A stretch of DNA of 64,000 nucleotides from Parelaphostrongylus tenuis (Eukaryota; Nematoda; Chromadorea; Rhabditida; Metastrongylidae). This document shows, one piece after another, positions 22,600 through 33,339 of this stretch. The notes under the pieces are model-generated. The model was not told the origin of the DNA, ran no database searches, and saw nothing but the letters and a program-made list of their open reading frames with translations. The stretch's first letter is position 1, and every line of letters starts with the position of its first letter. The stretch is from positions 1-64,000 of the forward strand of contig JAHQIW010005159.1 in the NCBI GenBank assembly GCA_019055375.1. The letters run 5' to 3'. A program made the translations under genes and the position numbers.

Positions 22600-23265
22600 A
22601 TGTTTTAAATACGGTAGGGTTTTAGAAGAGATCCCAGTTTTCGTTCTCAAATCAAAAGTTCTTCTTCTCCTTTTTACAATATTTACTTGGTTTCTCGTCA
22701 TCCTTCAATACGTCACCGTTCACTCTACAAGGATATATTCTTTTGTAGCATGTGAAGCACTCACATGTGAAGGAAAACGCTGGTCTACTATGCAATGAGA
22801 CTGTTATAGGCATTCAGTCGATTGTGATAGTTTACTCAGGATACTACGACATGAGTCTCCAAGACGTATTTTTCGCGATGTATTGTAATTGTAGCAACGA
22901 ATCTGTAAAACCGTTGCTACTTCTCTAGACAATGGCAGAAGGATCCCACGGACGAATTCTCAAAACTCTAACGCGGCAGCAACTTTGAGAGTCGCGGTCT
23001 CGGTCAGTTCCAAACTTGTTACTCCGTGAGCGGTCGCTTTGTCATCTTGTGCTTCGATGCTTTGACTTCATCTTGATTGTTTTCTCTTGTTCTTATCATT
23101 TTGTGCACGCTACGATGCTTAACACATTGTGAGAAGAGCTCACGATGACGGAGATGGGCCACCTCCAAATGGCTTCTGTTTGGCCCTCCACAGGGAGACG
23201 CGTTTCAGTCGCACACACATATACTCGACCTAATCATGCCAACATGTTATCACCCACCAATTCTC
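22600..23265. other. No recognisable gene
   Basis: No coding or RNA feature that I can support. Confidence 0.45.
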
Positions 23266-23346
23266 ACCTGTTTCGCCCGGGGCAAGCATATTCGCATCCC
23301 GGGGTCAGCCGCCTAGTCAAGCCTCGCAGTTCAACGTTCAATATAT

Positions 23347-23438
23347 TGATTCGTATTCGACAGTCTCAGTCAACATGAATCATCATGACGGCTTATTGAT
23401 CTGTGCGAAGGTAATATTAGACTGTCGAATACAAATCG
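23347..23438. repeat. 20-bp inverted repeat (hairpin)
   Basis: Arms 23347-23366 and 23419-23438 are complementary with about one mismatch (core TATTCGACAGTCT / AGACTGTCGAATA), separated by 52 bp inside the putative LTR. Confidence 0.7.
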
Positions 23439-23458
23439 ATGTTATGTTGCCATGATAA

Positions 23459-23524
23459 TGATGTATATTTATATATGTGTATATATATATTTAATTATAT
23501 ATGCATACATATATATATATTTCA
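23459..23524. repeat. AT/TATA low-complexity tract
   Basis: Mostly alternating TA and TATG units. Confidence 0.9.
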
Positions 23525-23994
23525 GTTTGTTGTTAATGGCAGCTATGTTGTTGTTTGTATTGAGTATATCGTTGCTCATAGACTGATTATATCATCACAT
23601 TGTTGTCTTCATATTCATTACAATAAACTAATCCTTGTTCGTGTCTAAGCTCACTACAGGCCAATTGTGGCAATCAAATCATTATGTTGATCGGGTGCGA
23701 AGTCCACACTTTTTCAGAGGAAGGACGATTGGGGACACTCAACAGAAAGGCTCCACGAATAGGTGCACAGCCTGTATCTCCTGTTCCACATTAAAAGTGA
23801 TCGCAGCGACTGAAAATCGGTAAACAATGAATAAGTGGTCAGAAATTATGTCACTAACTGCATGCAAACTCAGTTATCAATAGAACCAGATATTTTTGGA
23901 TTACTAGTGTGCTTCAAAAGTTGGGACCTACATAGAATTGAATAACATTTTCTTCTATCCTTCTGATGTGTTATCATTCACTTACACTTTACTT

Positions 23995-24610
23995 TAACCC
24001 TAAGGGACCACGTGTATTAAAATGATACACGAATGTTTGGAGGCCTTCACTGAAAAAAAGTTTTTTTTTCAGACCTGTGGTTTATTACGGCGTAGCAGTG
24101 AAAGCAAAATTATGTTTCACACTCGATTTGCTTCACCTGTTCGTCAGAGGCTTCGATATGGCTTTTTATTATAGCTTCATTAGCCACTAGATAGCACAGC
24201 TCGAGAATTTTGTTGACGTAATTGGCTCTTTTTTTGAAGGTTATCATAGAGCGTTGTAACAGTGAAAAGCAGATTACATTTTATGCCTAAAATGTTACCC
24301 CGCTGCTTGGACGTCATAGGGAATTTATTGGCAATTATAGATAAATTTTATACGTTAGAGGTATCTTATCGTTGCACAAAGAATGAATTACCGCGGATGA
24401 ACTTTTTATAAAAGCTCTTTTTCGAAATAAGGAGCGACTTTTTTTTCGAAATTCTTCATTTTTTCAGCGGTAATATCACATTGTTGTAAAAAAAAACTTT
24501 CAACCCTTATTGTCATTTGTATCGCCTTTCTTGTAGGAGCGTAGTTTGAAAATACATCTTCTACAGTTGAACATCTGCAAGAGAGGTCTACGTGGAGGTA
24601 TTTGTCCGAG
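23995..24610 (-). repeat. Dispersed repeat G, copy 2
   Basis: Reverse-complement counterpart of 10540-11210. The two copies align end to end, both stopping at the CCCTAAGGG-type block, which suggests that the block is a real terminus of the element. No protein frame is shared. Confidence 0.7.
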
Positions 24611-24614
24611 CGCT

Positions 24615-25289
24615 GTATTTTATTTTCTAAATGGCTTTTGTATTTTGTTGTAATAGTAAAAACAAGATATTATTTCACTCAAGCCGCTGTTTCTGAACAC
24701 GAGACTTTATTCAGATAGTAAGCAACCGATCGACGGGAGAAATCTAAACAATTTCAGTGATGTGCTTGGCTTTCAAAAAGGACTTTTTATTGCGTTGTTA
24801 CTTCTGAAAGAATAGTGGGTGGTGCGCGCTCGCGCTGTGTCGATCGCAGCATGTATGGTCATTTTTGGCAAAATACTTATTGTTCTTTGATTTCTATTCA
24901 CCATAATAACTCTTGGGTTTTCCATTGGCCTAGGGAAGATCAAAACTAAAAATTTTTACTGTTATCTCCTTTTTACAATGCAATACAACTGATGGAATGC
25001 CAAATCCAGTGTTATTGCGTAATAAACCAGTATTCTTCTCTACACAAGATACATATATCTGAGCTAAAAACACATGAGCGAATGGAGAAAATCTTGTTCT
25101 ATCAAGGTAATGCAAGAATTCAAAAATCTTTGTGCAACGGAGAAAACTTCCATTAAACAACGCAATTGCGCAGTTCGCTTAGCGCATCAATTTCTTAAGC
25201 TGTTCCTCTGAGAATAAACATTGTTCGCCCTTTCAACCTTTGCCAATGGACATGCTCACGGAATTTGCATGTTCCATATTTCTTTAGTC
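24615..25289. other. No recognisable gene
   Basis: Old repeat traces continue to about 24800 (GTTGT.A.AGTAAAAAC). The rest up to the RTE insertion shows nothing I recognise. Confidence 0.4.
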
Positions 25290-25304
25290 ATACCTTTCTA
25301 TTTG
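25290..25304. repeat. Target-site duplication, 5' copy
   Basis: ATACCTTTCTATTTG, identical to 27424-27438, directly before the RTE insertion. Confidence 0.9.
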
Positions 25305-25308
25305 CGGC

Positions 25309-25338
25309 TTTAGCGGCTTTCAGCCTAAAGCCGCTAAA
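25309..25338. repeat. 12-bp perfect foldback at the RTE 5' junction
   Basis: TTTAGCGGCTTT (25309-25320) and AAAGCCGCTAAA (25327-25338) are perfectly complementary with the 6-base loop CAGCCT. The right arm is element sequence (AAK codons of the linker), so the left arm is an inverted duplicate added at the truncated end. Confidence 0.85.
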
Positions 25339-27415
25339 TTCAAACAACGAAGTCCCAGAACTACCATAAACTGGGATGTATTCAAATCATTAGTCGGCTC
25401 TTGGGAAGATACCGTTGTCGACAACAACGACGAAGAATACGATCGACTCGTTGAATATCTTCACGTTGGCGCTAAAAAAGCCGAAAGTTCTAAGGTCACG
25501 AAGAGACGCTTGTCTCCGCAGACACTCGAGCTGATACGTCAACGTGGAATCGCACGAGCCGCAGGCAACCGAAACCTTACGTCCGAACTTGCGAAACGAT
25601 TCAGAGAAGCGATAAAAGAAGACCTTAAAGAGAGAAGAGCAGCAGTTATGGCAGAAGCTGCAGAAGCTGGGAAGAGCATTCGCAAAGCCCAGCGAGGCTT
25701 CGCCAACTATAAGACCAAGATGATTGCACTCCGATACCCTGACGGGACACTTACAGCTTCCAGAAGGGCTACGGAGAAAATCATCCACCAGTACTACTCG
25801 GATCTCTTCGCTAGCCATGTTCTCTTACCGTCATATAAATTGAAAGAGGACGAATATGTCGTTCCACCGGTCCTTCCTTCCGAAATCCGACATGCTATAT
25901 CGTCGGTGAAAAACAGAACAACACCCGGTCCAGACAGGATTAGACCAGAACACCTGAAGAACCTGCCGCCAGTTCTCATCAACACCCTGGCTCGGCTCTT
26001 CACTCGCTACCTGTCAGAATGCAAGGTCCCTATTCAATGGAAAACCAGCAAGACCGTATTGTTGTTCAAAAAGGGAGAGCTTCACGACATAGGCAATTAT
26101 CGCCCAATCTGCTTGCTGTCCGTTGTTTATAAACTCTTTACTCGAGTCATCCTGAACAGGATTGACAGAACACTGGACGAAGGACAGCCATGCGAACAAG
26201 CAGGGTTCAGAAAAGGATTTAGTACCATGGACCACATCCACACGATCACAAGACTCATTGAAGTTTCGCGAGAGTACAAACAACCACTCTGTCTCACTTT
26301 CATCGATCTGAAAAAAGCCTTTGATTCAGTGGAAACAGAAGCGGTTATAGAGGCTCTGGATAACCAGGGCGTCCCTACTCGGTACATAATGATCCTTCGT
26401 GAGCTTTATAAAGATTTCACGACCAGAATATCTCCATTCTACAACAATATCACAATTGACGTAAGAAGAGAGGTTCGACAAGGCGATACAATATCGCCAA
26501 AACTATTCACTGCCACCCTACAAAACGTCATGCGAACATTAGAATGGGACGAAATGGGAGTGAAAATTGACGGTCGACAATTAAACCATCTTCGCTTTGC
26601 TGACGATATCGTTCTCATAACACCAAACATCAGCCAAGCGGAACGAATGTTGACTGATTTCGATAACGCCTGTGGAAAGATCGGTCTTCAACTGAATCTA
26701 ACGAAAACAATGTTCATGAGGAACGGATGGGTTTCTAATGCCCCATTCACGCTCAACGGAACGACAATTTCCGAATGCTCCAGTTACATCTATCTAGGTC
26801 GTGAAATCAACATGATGAACGACCTAGCCCCAGAGTTGAGCAGGAGGAAACGAGCGGCTTGGGGAACGTTTAAGAGCATCGAAGATGTAGTGAAGGACTG
26901 AGAACATCCGACTCCATGCCCACCTTTACGACTCGACAATTATCCCTGCCCTAACGTATGCAGCAGAAACCTGGTCGCTACGTAAGCAGGATGAAAGATC
27001 ACTTGCCGTTATCGAACGCGCAGTCGAAAGGTCGATGCTAGGAGTGTCTCGTATTTCGCAAATGAGACAAAGGATCCGAACTTCCGACCTACGTCAACGA
27101 TCGAAAATCAGAGACGCCGTTCTACACGCCAGGATATCGAAAATAAGGTGGGCCGGACACGTGATGCGCTTCAACGACAACCGATGGACGAGAGCCGTTA
27201 CCGACTGGATTCCTCGGGACGTCAAGCGCTCTAAAGGAAGACCACTGACCCGTTGGTCCGATTTCTTCACGAAAGCGATGGAAGAAAGATATGATGCTCA
27301 GCGAATTCCTAGAGCAAGGAGGACCCACTGGGCTACTCTTGCACGCGATAGGGAAAAATGGAAGAGTTGCTGGTACCCGCTCGAGTCACTCGACGATCAA
27401 CGGGACGACAGGTGA
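25327..27415 (+). pseudogene. RTE reverse transcriptase (C-terminal two-thirds of the polyprotein), frameshifted
   Basis: The frame is open from the junction to 26901, with the first Met at 25510. Visible reverse-transcriptase landmarks are TPGPDRIRPEHLK (about 25920-25960), NYRPICLLSVVYKLF (about 26095-26140), the first catalytic Asp in FIDLKKAFDSV (about 26299-26331), RQGDTISP (about 26476-26500) and the catalytic FADD at 26596-26607. After EDVVK a net +1 shift puts TGA at 26899-26901. The sequence then continues in the next frame through AETWSLRKQDERSLAVIE and the 27035-27415 frame, which carries GRPLTRWSDFF and ends LESLDDQRDDR. So one indel separates an otherwise long reading frame. The enzyme would copy its own RNA at a nicked target; here it cannot be made whole. 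Confidence 0.95.
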
Positions 27416-27423
27416 TACAGGTG

Positions 27424-27438
27424 ATACCTTTCTATTTG
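27424..27438. repeat. Target-site duplication, 3' copy
   Basis: ATACCTTTCTATTTG, identical to 25290-25304, directly after the GGTG of the RTE tail. Confidence 0.9.
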
Positions 27439-27834
27439 AGTGTTCTATGAGACCATGTTTAATTTTTGGCTTCCAAGCGAACCATATATCGTACGCCGAT
27501 CGCCGCGGCACGCCGGAAAGATTTTGAGTCAGTGCGCGTTCTGATCCTCCCCTTCATCATAATGATGAATGGAACATCACAGAAGGGGCTCGTAAGGCTA
27601 TCAAATTGTCATCCACTTAAATACAGCGTCGCATGTAAGGGCAGATATCAACGTGAAGCCAAACGACTAACACAGTTTAGATCTGATAATACTTCATGCC
27701 TGTCGTCTCATCTTTAGCACATGCTTTTCGGTTCAACGGAGCCCTTACATAATCTTAAACTGCATGCCTGGTGATTAGACCGCCTGACACTGCAGCGAGA
27801 GTCGATTGCTCGATGGCTGGTATACGAAAGACAT

Positions 27835-27882
27835 GTGCTACTGATGAGACTTGACAAGAAAGCCGGCATGTACTTCCAGCAA
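27835..27882 (+). ncRNA. Degenerate hammerhead (family D)
   Basis: GUGCUA, an intact CUGAUGA and a GACUU...AAGCC stem II are followed by GGCA instead of GAAA, UUC instead of GUC and CAGCAA instead of UAGCAC. Two essential elements are lost, so it is a fossil copy. Confidence 0.6.
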
Positions 27883-28099
27883 TGAGTGCCATATTAGACT
27901 CATGAAAGACTTGAATGATGTTATCAAATGATGTTCTTTCAAGCGAGTTCTCAAAGATCAGTCGAGAAGAAAGGTATTGCTATAATTATTTTTACCAGCT
28001 ACCGACTGTTACTGCAATGTGAACTCTTCACCGAATGTGCAGTGCATAATATTTGCGCCGATTCATTTATATGTAAGGGTTAGCTTGAACCGAAAAAAG

Positions 28100-28149
28100 A
28101 GTACTACTGATGAGGCTTAACGTGGAAGACGAAATGTAGGTCTAGTACT
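28100..28149 (+). ncRNA. Hammerhead ribozyme, type I, minimal stem III (family D)
   Basis: Stem I AGUACUA (28100-28106) pairs perfectly with UAGUACU (28143-28149). The core is CUGAUGA (28107-28113). Stem II GGCUU (28114-28118) pairs with AAGAC (28126-28130) with one mismatch. GAAA lies at 28131-28134. Stem III is A-U plus U-G closing the loop GUAG. The cleavage triplet is GUC (28140-28142). Compared with sister copies (GUGCUA/UAGCAC), stem I changed on both sides yet stays paired, which is what selection on or recent function of the fold would leave. Confidence 0.8.
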
Positions 28150-28189
28150 ATATATGCCATATCAAATCTCATGAAAGGTTCGATCTATA

Positions 28190-29590
28190 AAAGCTCATAA
28201 GCATTCTCGCGCTGGCCAACATTTCCTACACTTTTCATGATCACTATTTTCTATAAGAAGAATACTAAACACAATGAAAATATTTTGTGTCATGAAACGT
28301 TTCCTATCCAGAAATCCTTCATCGTCGATATTGACCGGTTTTGAAGGCTAGCACAGTACCCACATTGATTCCAGATTTCTACATACTCATATCTTCTTCT
28401 AAGTTGATTATATTTCGAGCTATGGAGGATGAAATTAGCATAACTTCACCGTTTATTTACCTCTCGCCGTAAATAGTGAGACGAATTGAAAATAAATGAA
28501 CGAAAGTCAGACCTGGAGTTTGCTGCTGAATTGGATTAAAATATCATGTGCTTTTCATTAGTGTGATTGCATATTGCCCATCGTCTGCCCGCAATGAGGT
28601 TTCTGCTACGTGATAAACCGCATCACTTATAACTCCTGCGGCTTTGCTCTATTTTCCACCTTTTCGGTGCGTGACTGTATATCACGAACATTGACCAAAT
28701 AGGACTCATAGTACGGATTTCTGATTAGGTTCTTCTTGGTCTATTACGGAGACATCAAAACGGGATAGACATCCTCGACGTCGACAGAATGCCATAGAGG
28801 TGCCTATAGTGATCATTTGTGTAGCAATGTCATTGGAGTGATTGGACCGTTGGTGCTGAGAGCGCCGAGTCGCCGCCGAGGTGCGGCTTGTACCGCGTTA
28901 GTCGAGGGCACTCACCATGCACAAAGACTTCTAGTTAGCCATGCACGACTCGCCTCCGAGGGAATACACCCAACTCCGTATTCAAACAAGCTTATGTACA
29001 TATGTCCATGGCCTTCAACTACGACAATCCACTGAATGCTCTTCTCGGTGTAATCTTCACGGGGCATGTATTGTAAAGAATTTGCGCTCTCACCTGCCTG
29101 ACATCAAGCTCTACGACCACTGACGACGATATTCGCGAATTTCGAAAATGATGACTCTACGGTGGAGCTGACGGTCTTCACGTGTTTCCATTAGTCTTGC
29201 TGCGGTAGTTCAACTTTTGCTCTTTTCTTGTCTCTCAAAGCCGATATTTTGATCCTTTGACTAGGAACTTATTTCTCCGTTGTTTTACCAGGTCATTACC
29301 ATCTCTTTTCGAAATTCTTAGCCACGTCATTTGAGGAGACAGGCGGCTCCTTGTCTGTTGCTCTTTCATTCCCATTGCGTGCTCATTCTTCGTCTATCCT
29401 GACGTATTGTGGCCCCACACAATCGGTCGTTGTTATACCAAACTATCGTTACTTTTGAACATATTTGCTGAGTTCTTAACTTCTCGTCAAAGCAGAAAAT
29501 ATTGTTCCCTATTAAGTAATCGCCACATAACCTCGCTATATAATTGAACATATATTGTTTTGATATTAATATTGTGACATTTGTTCTTGC
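28190..29590. other. No recognisable gene
   Basis: Includes a GC-rich patch at about 28840-28990 with overlapping short open frames whose peptides I do not recognise. No RNA or transposon call. Confidence 0.4.
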
Positions 29591-29592
29591 AG

Positions 29593-29706
29593 ATTTTCGT
29601 TTGATCGGATCTCATCAACCATTTCCTGGACTAGTCACTGTTCCATATATGGATGAATCAATAATCAACCTACGTGCTCGCGCAAGAACATCGGACAACA
29701 GATATA
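29593..29706 (+). CDS. Candidate internal exon, function unknown
   Basis: A 114-bp stretch lies between a strong acceptor (TTGTTCTTGCAG) and a strong donor (GTAAGTC) and is open in the frame that gives FRLIGSHQPFPGLVTVPYMD followed by ESIINLRARARTSDNRY. Both ends split a codon after its first base (phase 1/1), so its inclusion would keep the frame. Codon use looks more protein-like than in flanking DNA. I do not recognise the family. A possible continuation is at 30059 after GTCCGTCTTCAG, whose frame gives a short hydrophobic C-terminus (NGILLVVLIVFLGFL) and a stop, but that is weaker. Confidence 0.4.
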
Positions 29707-29854
29707 GTAAGTCCCTCGCGGTTGACTTTCGCCGACCCACGGCGTGTCTGGGTCCACCTCCCTCGCCCCGTCCCCTGCAATTACGCTTGTTCTTTTGTTT
29801 TTGCTACAATATGCTCGAATCACTGGCACATCATATCACGCCATAAGTCATATA

Positions 29855-30045
29855 GTATTAATATTCAACCATCTGCAATTTATAACAATAGTTCTCAACA
29901 ATTTACATCTCAGCAATAATAGTATAAAAAATTACATTACTAGTAATATTACTATTAATATAATTAATATTAATAGCATTCCTATTAATAGTAATATTAT
30001 TCATATTGATATTGATGACATTGTTATCAAATACTTACTTAGATA
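29855..30045. repeat. AT-rich tract dense in AATATTA-type palindromes
   Basis: Runs of TAATATTACTATTAATATAATT and related words, with many short self-complementary segments; a second such tract lies at 30330-30410. Low-complexity sequence, no gene. Confidence 0.7.
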
Positions 30046-30424
30046 ATTTGATGGTCCGTCTTCAGTAGTTGTGCGGATCCCAGCACATATTCCCAATGGT
30101 ATATTGCTGGTCGTGCTTATAGTATTCCTTGGTTTCCTGACATAACCTTTGCAAGGGCTTTTTCAGTTCTTCATGATGTCGTTTCCAAGGAATGGGTTTC
30201 GCGGACGGATCCTCGCTCGGGCTTCCTACTACTTGATTCGGAGCTGGTGTTAGGCCGAATCAAAAGCAGAGGTTGGAAAGAAAATCAACCGATCGCTCAC
30301 GATTTATGTAGATTACATCTACATTATTATAGACAATAATATCAATGATAATAATATCAATTATACTAATATTGATGAGCATATAAACGTTGATACTAAT
30401 ATCAATGACTAAATGAACAGTGTT

Positions 30425-30560
30425 CCACAATCGATTGCTCCTGACTGGTATTTGTGAAATATCATACCTTTCGTTTCTAGTGTTTTCTCAAGACCACGTA
30501 CAATTTTCACCATGCCTAATAAAACGCTTTTGAGTCATGCATGTGGTCTGTTATGTTGTT
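30425..30560 (-). repeat. Ribozyme repeat family C, partial copy C3
   Basis: Matches the minus orientation of family C: CGATTGCTC..GACTGGTAT, CCTTTCGTTTCTAGTGTTTTCTCAAGACCA, then CATGTGGTCTGTTATG. The stretch where the hammerhead should follow is not recognisable. Confidence 0.6.
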
Positions 30561-30619
30561 GAACTGAACAAGTCGTCGTGGCCTCTTTGTGTGTCACGCT
30601 TAATCTTGGTGATACAATT

Positions 30620-32435
30620 TGGTGAGCGAGGTGTTTTTATGGGGTTCTTACATTCAGTTGGTATTCAAAGGTATTGAGATTTCAGAGATTGGTTGTTTAT
30701 AAAAAAAGGCCTTCATGATCGTTTCCATTTGGTTACTCACAGAATCACTTCCAGACGAGATCGTTTGAAGGTGAGCCGCTATTCTTGGAGTGATTGTCCA
30801 GCGCAGACTGTGGCACAGAAGAGCAGGAACGCCCCGAATCGACACTGTGGCACTCACCCATTAAGAGTCAACGAATGACAACCAATCTCACTAGCTGGAC
30901 AGGGATTTTCTGTAAGAGAGCCAACCATTCGAATGCTTAGATTTCTGGGTAGAGTCTTATGTGGCCGGTTCTCATATAGTCTTTTTCTTTGACGTTGTCA
31001 CAGAAGGAAATTCGTTGCGTTCCAGATGCGCATATTTCCCATCGGACAGGGCTCTTTTTTTGGACTGTTAGTAGTCATTTGATAGCGTGATAGTTGCTGA
31101 TTCCAATGCTGTGCTCATTTTCTGGAAAGACCGCTTTCCTGCAAAGCAACAGAGAAAATGAGTTGAATTTACGTACGCAAGCAAAAGGGTATTTGGCCAA
31201 TTCAAGTGTCAAAGAGTGAGCCGCGTGAACTGCTGACACGATACTTCTCTACACGTTCATGTGCCCAAAAATCGATGATCATTGCGTCAGCGCATGTGGC
31301 GCCTTAGCCAGCGGCACGTGATTTGGCTGAACAAGCCCTCGGTCGCGTATGTGAATTCAACTTATTTTCCCTGCTGTGTTGCAGAAAAACGGTCTTTTCA
31401 GAAAATAAACGCAGCGTTGAAATCAGCAACGATTATGCTATCGAATGATTAGTGACACTCAAAAGAAAGAGCACTGTATGGCGAGAAATATGCGCGTCTG
31501 AGACATAGGTTTGTATAGATTTTACAGTGTTATAAAAGGGTCTTTTTAAAAATTGGCAACGTGGAACTGTATCCAGAAATCTAGGATCTGAAATGATTAC
31601 TAACACTGTCATAAAAAGTTCCCATCAAGCGAATGAGATCGATTCTTATTTCTCGCCTTATAATGGTCAAGTACCTACACTATTTATTGCATCCAAACGT
31701 TTCTCGTTCTCTATGATAAGATGATATGTCAATAAGGATATTCGCTGGTAGTGAACTGGTTAGCGCGGATTCATCAAAGTGTTTTTAAATACTTTGATTC
31801 GTTTTTTTCGTCATGAATTGGCAAATGATTACGTTTCAAAATTCTGATGAGACAGTTTTTCTGGTCTAGGTAAAACTTTATAATTACAGCTTATGGGCTG
31901 CAGATTGACTATTTTGAAGTGGTTTATTTTTGTGGGCAGAATTTTGTGTCTTCCTTTTGTGATTAATCTATAGTCTCTAAAATCTAGGTGCGAAACCTCA
32001 GCTGGTCCAGGTCAAACCCTTTTGAACAATTTACCATTTCATTATTTACAACAGATATCGTCATCAATAGGAACAAAAGAACCAAAGAAATTTTGTGAAG
32101 GTGCTTGCATTAGTCAATTTACCGACTGCATTCCGAAAAAAAATTTCTGCACCAAAACTGGCCTTCGATCAATGACTGATTTTTCCAGTGTGAGTTTGTC
32201 GTCATCGTATCAAAGTAAACCTTACGGTAACCTCTACCGTCAGTAAAGATGACTTTATAAGAATTAACGAAGAAATTAACGGAAATTTTCTAAATGGCCG
32301 CTTTTTAGCAGTGAGGTAATGTTATAACCATATCCCCAATAATGCTGAGTGCATCATCTCACAGCACCAGTTGAGAGACTACGGCTTTGTATGAATGCCA
32401 GAGTGGAGCAAATTTTGGTTTTCAAGGTCACACGG
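30620..32435. repeat. R1 repeat traces, otherwise no gene
   Basis: R1 blocks are visible at about 30980-31130 (reverse) and 31420-31650 (forward: GCTATCGAATGATTAGTGACACTC, GCGAGAAATATGCGC, then GAAATGATTACTAACACTG). The remainder holds no feature I can support. Confidence 0.5.
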
Positions 32436-32439
32436 GATT

Positions 32440-32690
32440 CATATGATACGACAGTATCATGGAGTATGTGATGCAGGATTTAGAGGTTTCGTGCCATACA
32501 CGTTATCGATACTTCGATCTCGTGCCCAAGGTTCACCAAACCTACTACTCTGGGACCAGTGCATTGGGATCAGACTTGTCTATGAGGATAGAACCCATCA
32601 TTTGATACATCGTTAGGCCACCGCGATTAGTGTGAAGGCCAGTTTACATTCCCAAGACCAACTATCGATCAACATCACCATTCTACAATC
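32440..32690 (+). mobile_element. Degenerate S1 SINE
   Basis: Eroded head (ACTTCGATCTCGTGCCCAAG), then GGTTCACCAAACCT, TGGGACCAG, CAGACTTGTCTATGAGGATA and AGGCCACCGCGATTAGTGTG, which follow the order of the S1 body at 61155-61450. Confidence 0.6.
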
Positions 32691-33204
32691 ATATCTTGTT
32701 TTTTGTTTATATGCCAAAAGCGAGTTTGCTACAATACGATTCGTTCGATAGGCTAACGCATAGTTTTGCCTTTCTCAGAGCATAGAAAGAACAGGTTGCT
32801 CACAACCCAATCAGCCAGGCACCTGTTTGAGCCGCTTTGTGCAAAAAAAAAACAATTTTCCGACATTTCCACGGTTTCCTTATGAGAAGAGTGTGATGGG
32901 AGTGGAAGATTAAAGTGGTGAGTATGTTGGAAGGTTATTTTGTGCATATTGCAATTGAAGTTTAGGTTTGGTGAGATTTTCTGTTGAAGCAATGAAAGTG
33001 TCTGGCTAACTAATCTGTGAGCAACCTGATCTGTTCATGACGCTACGTTTGTTTAGTACTTCCTAGTAAGTTGCTAATGTTGAGAGTTGTCGCTGTCGCT
33101 TCAATACTCATTTTGGACTCACGTTCTAAAAGCGTAATGGCTTTGCATCGAACAACATTCTTCCCGTATTCTAAAAGAAATATAAAGTGTGCAAACGCCA
33201 GAAT

Positions 33205-33335
33205 AAACGCCGATAATGCAAGTGGTTGAGTACGACCCCTCTCCCCGGGATGGGGTCAAGTGCAAGTTCGAGTTCCGCCTGTACTCAAAATTCTGCACAT
33301 CACTTAACATCATGGGGTACAACTCTAACATCATA
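33205..33335 (+). mobile_element. tRNA-like SINE, family S2
   Basis: The tRNA-like head (AATGCAAGTGGTTGAGTACG...GCAAGTTCGAGTTCCGCCTG) is followed by the S2 body word TTCTGCACATCACTTAACATC. The same order is found at 51915-52040. Confidence 0.65.
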
Positions 33336-33339
33336 CCAC

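Larger units (their letters stand above)
23269..23650 (+). repeat. Possible LTR related to the BEL LTR
   Basis: The block TGTTTCGCCCGGGGCAAGCA...GCCGCCTAGTCA (23269-23320) aligns with the start of the 18529-18168 LTR on the opposite strand (TGTTGTTATTCCGGGGCGAGCATAG...GCCGCCTAGTCATGC). A TATA-rich stretch (23459-23524) and an AATAAA (near 23624) lie where an LTR promoter and polyadenylation signal would be. No internal region follows, so it may be a solo LTR or a decayed fragment; the 3' edge is uncertain. Confidence 0.4.
25305..27423 (+). mobile_element. 5'-truncated RTE non-LTR retrotransposon
   Basis: A 2.1-kb insertion flanked by a perfect 15-bp direct repeat. It starts in the linker before the reverse transcriptase (the apurinic endonuclease domain is missing) and ends with a stop and a short GGTGATACAGGTGATAC tail instead of poly-A, as is usual for RTE elements. 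Being 5'-truncated and frameshifted it is dead, but the long open frame and the intact duplication indicate a fairly recent insertion compared with everything else in the window. Confidence 0.95.
27800..28185 (+). repeat. Ribozyme repeat family D, two direct units
   Basis: Two units in the same orientation carry CTACTGATGAG (27838 and 28104; 266 bp apart), followed by TGCCATAT.A.A.CTCATGAAAG (27888 and 28155). The first unit also has TCGATTGCTCGATGGCTGGTAT just upstream, a block shared with family C. Other family D loci are 43620-43790 and 52680-52930. Confidence 0.7.

Noticed and set aside
29123..29160. CTGACGA with a strong hairpin and GAAA
   Set aside because: Stem II would start with C instead of G10.1, there is no stem III or NUH triplet, and stem I does not pair.
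31846..31880. CTGATGAG motif as a hammerhead core
   Set aside because: No GAAA follows at a suitable distance and no stem I can be formed.
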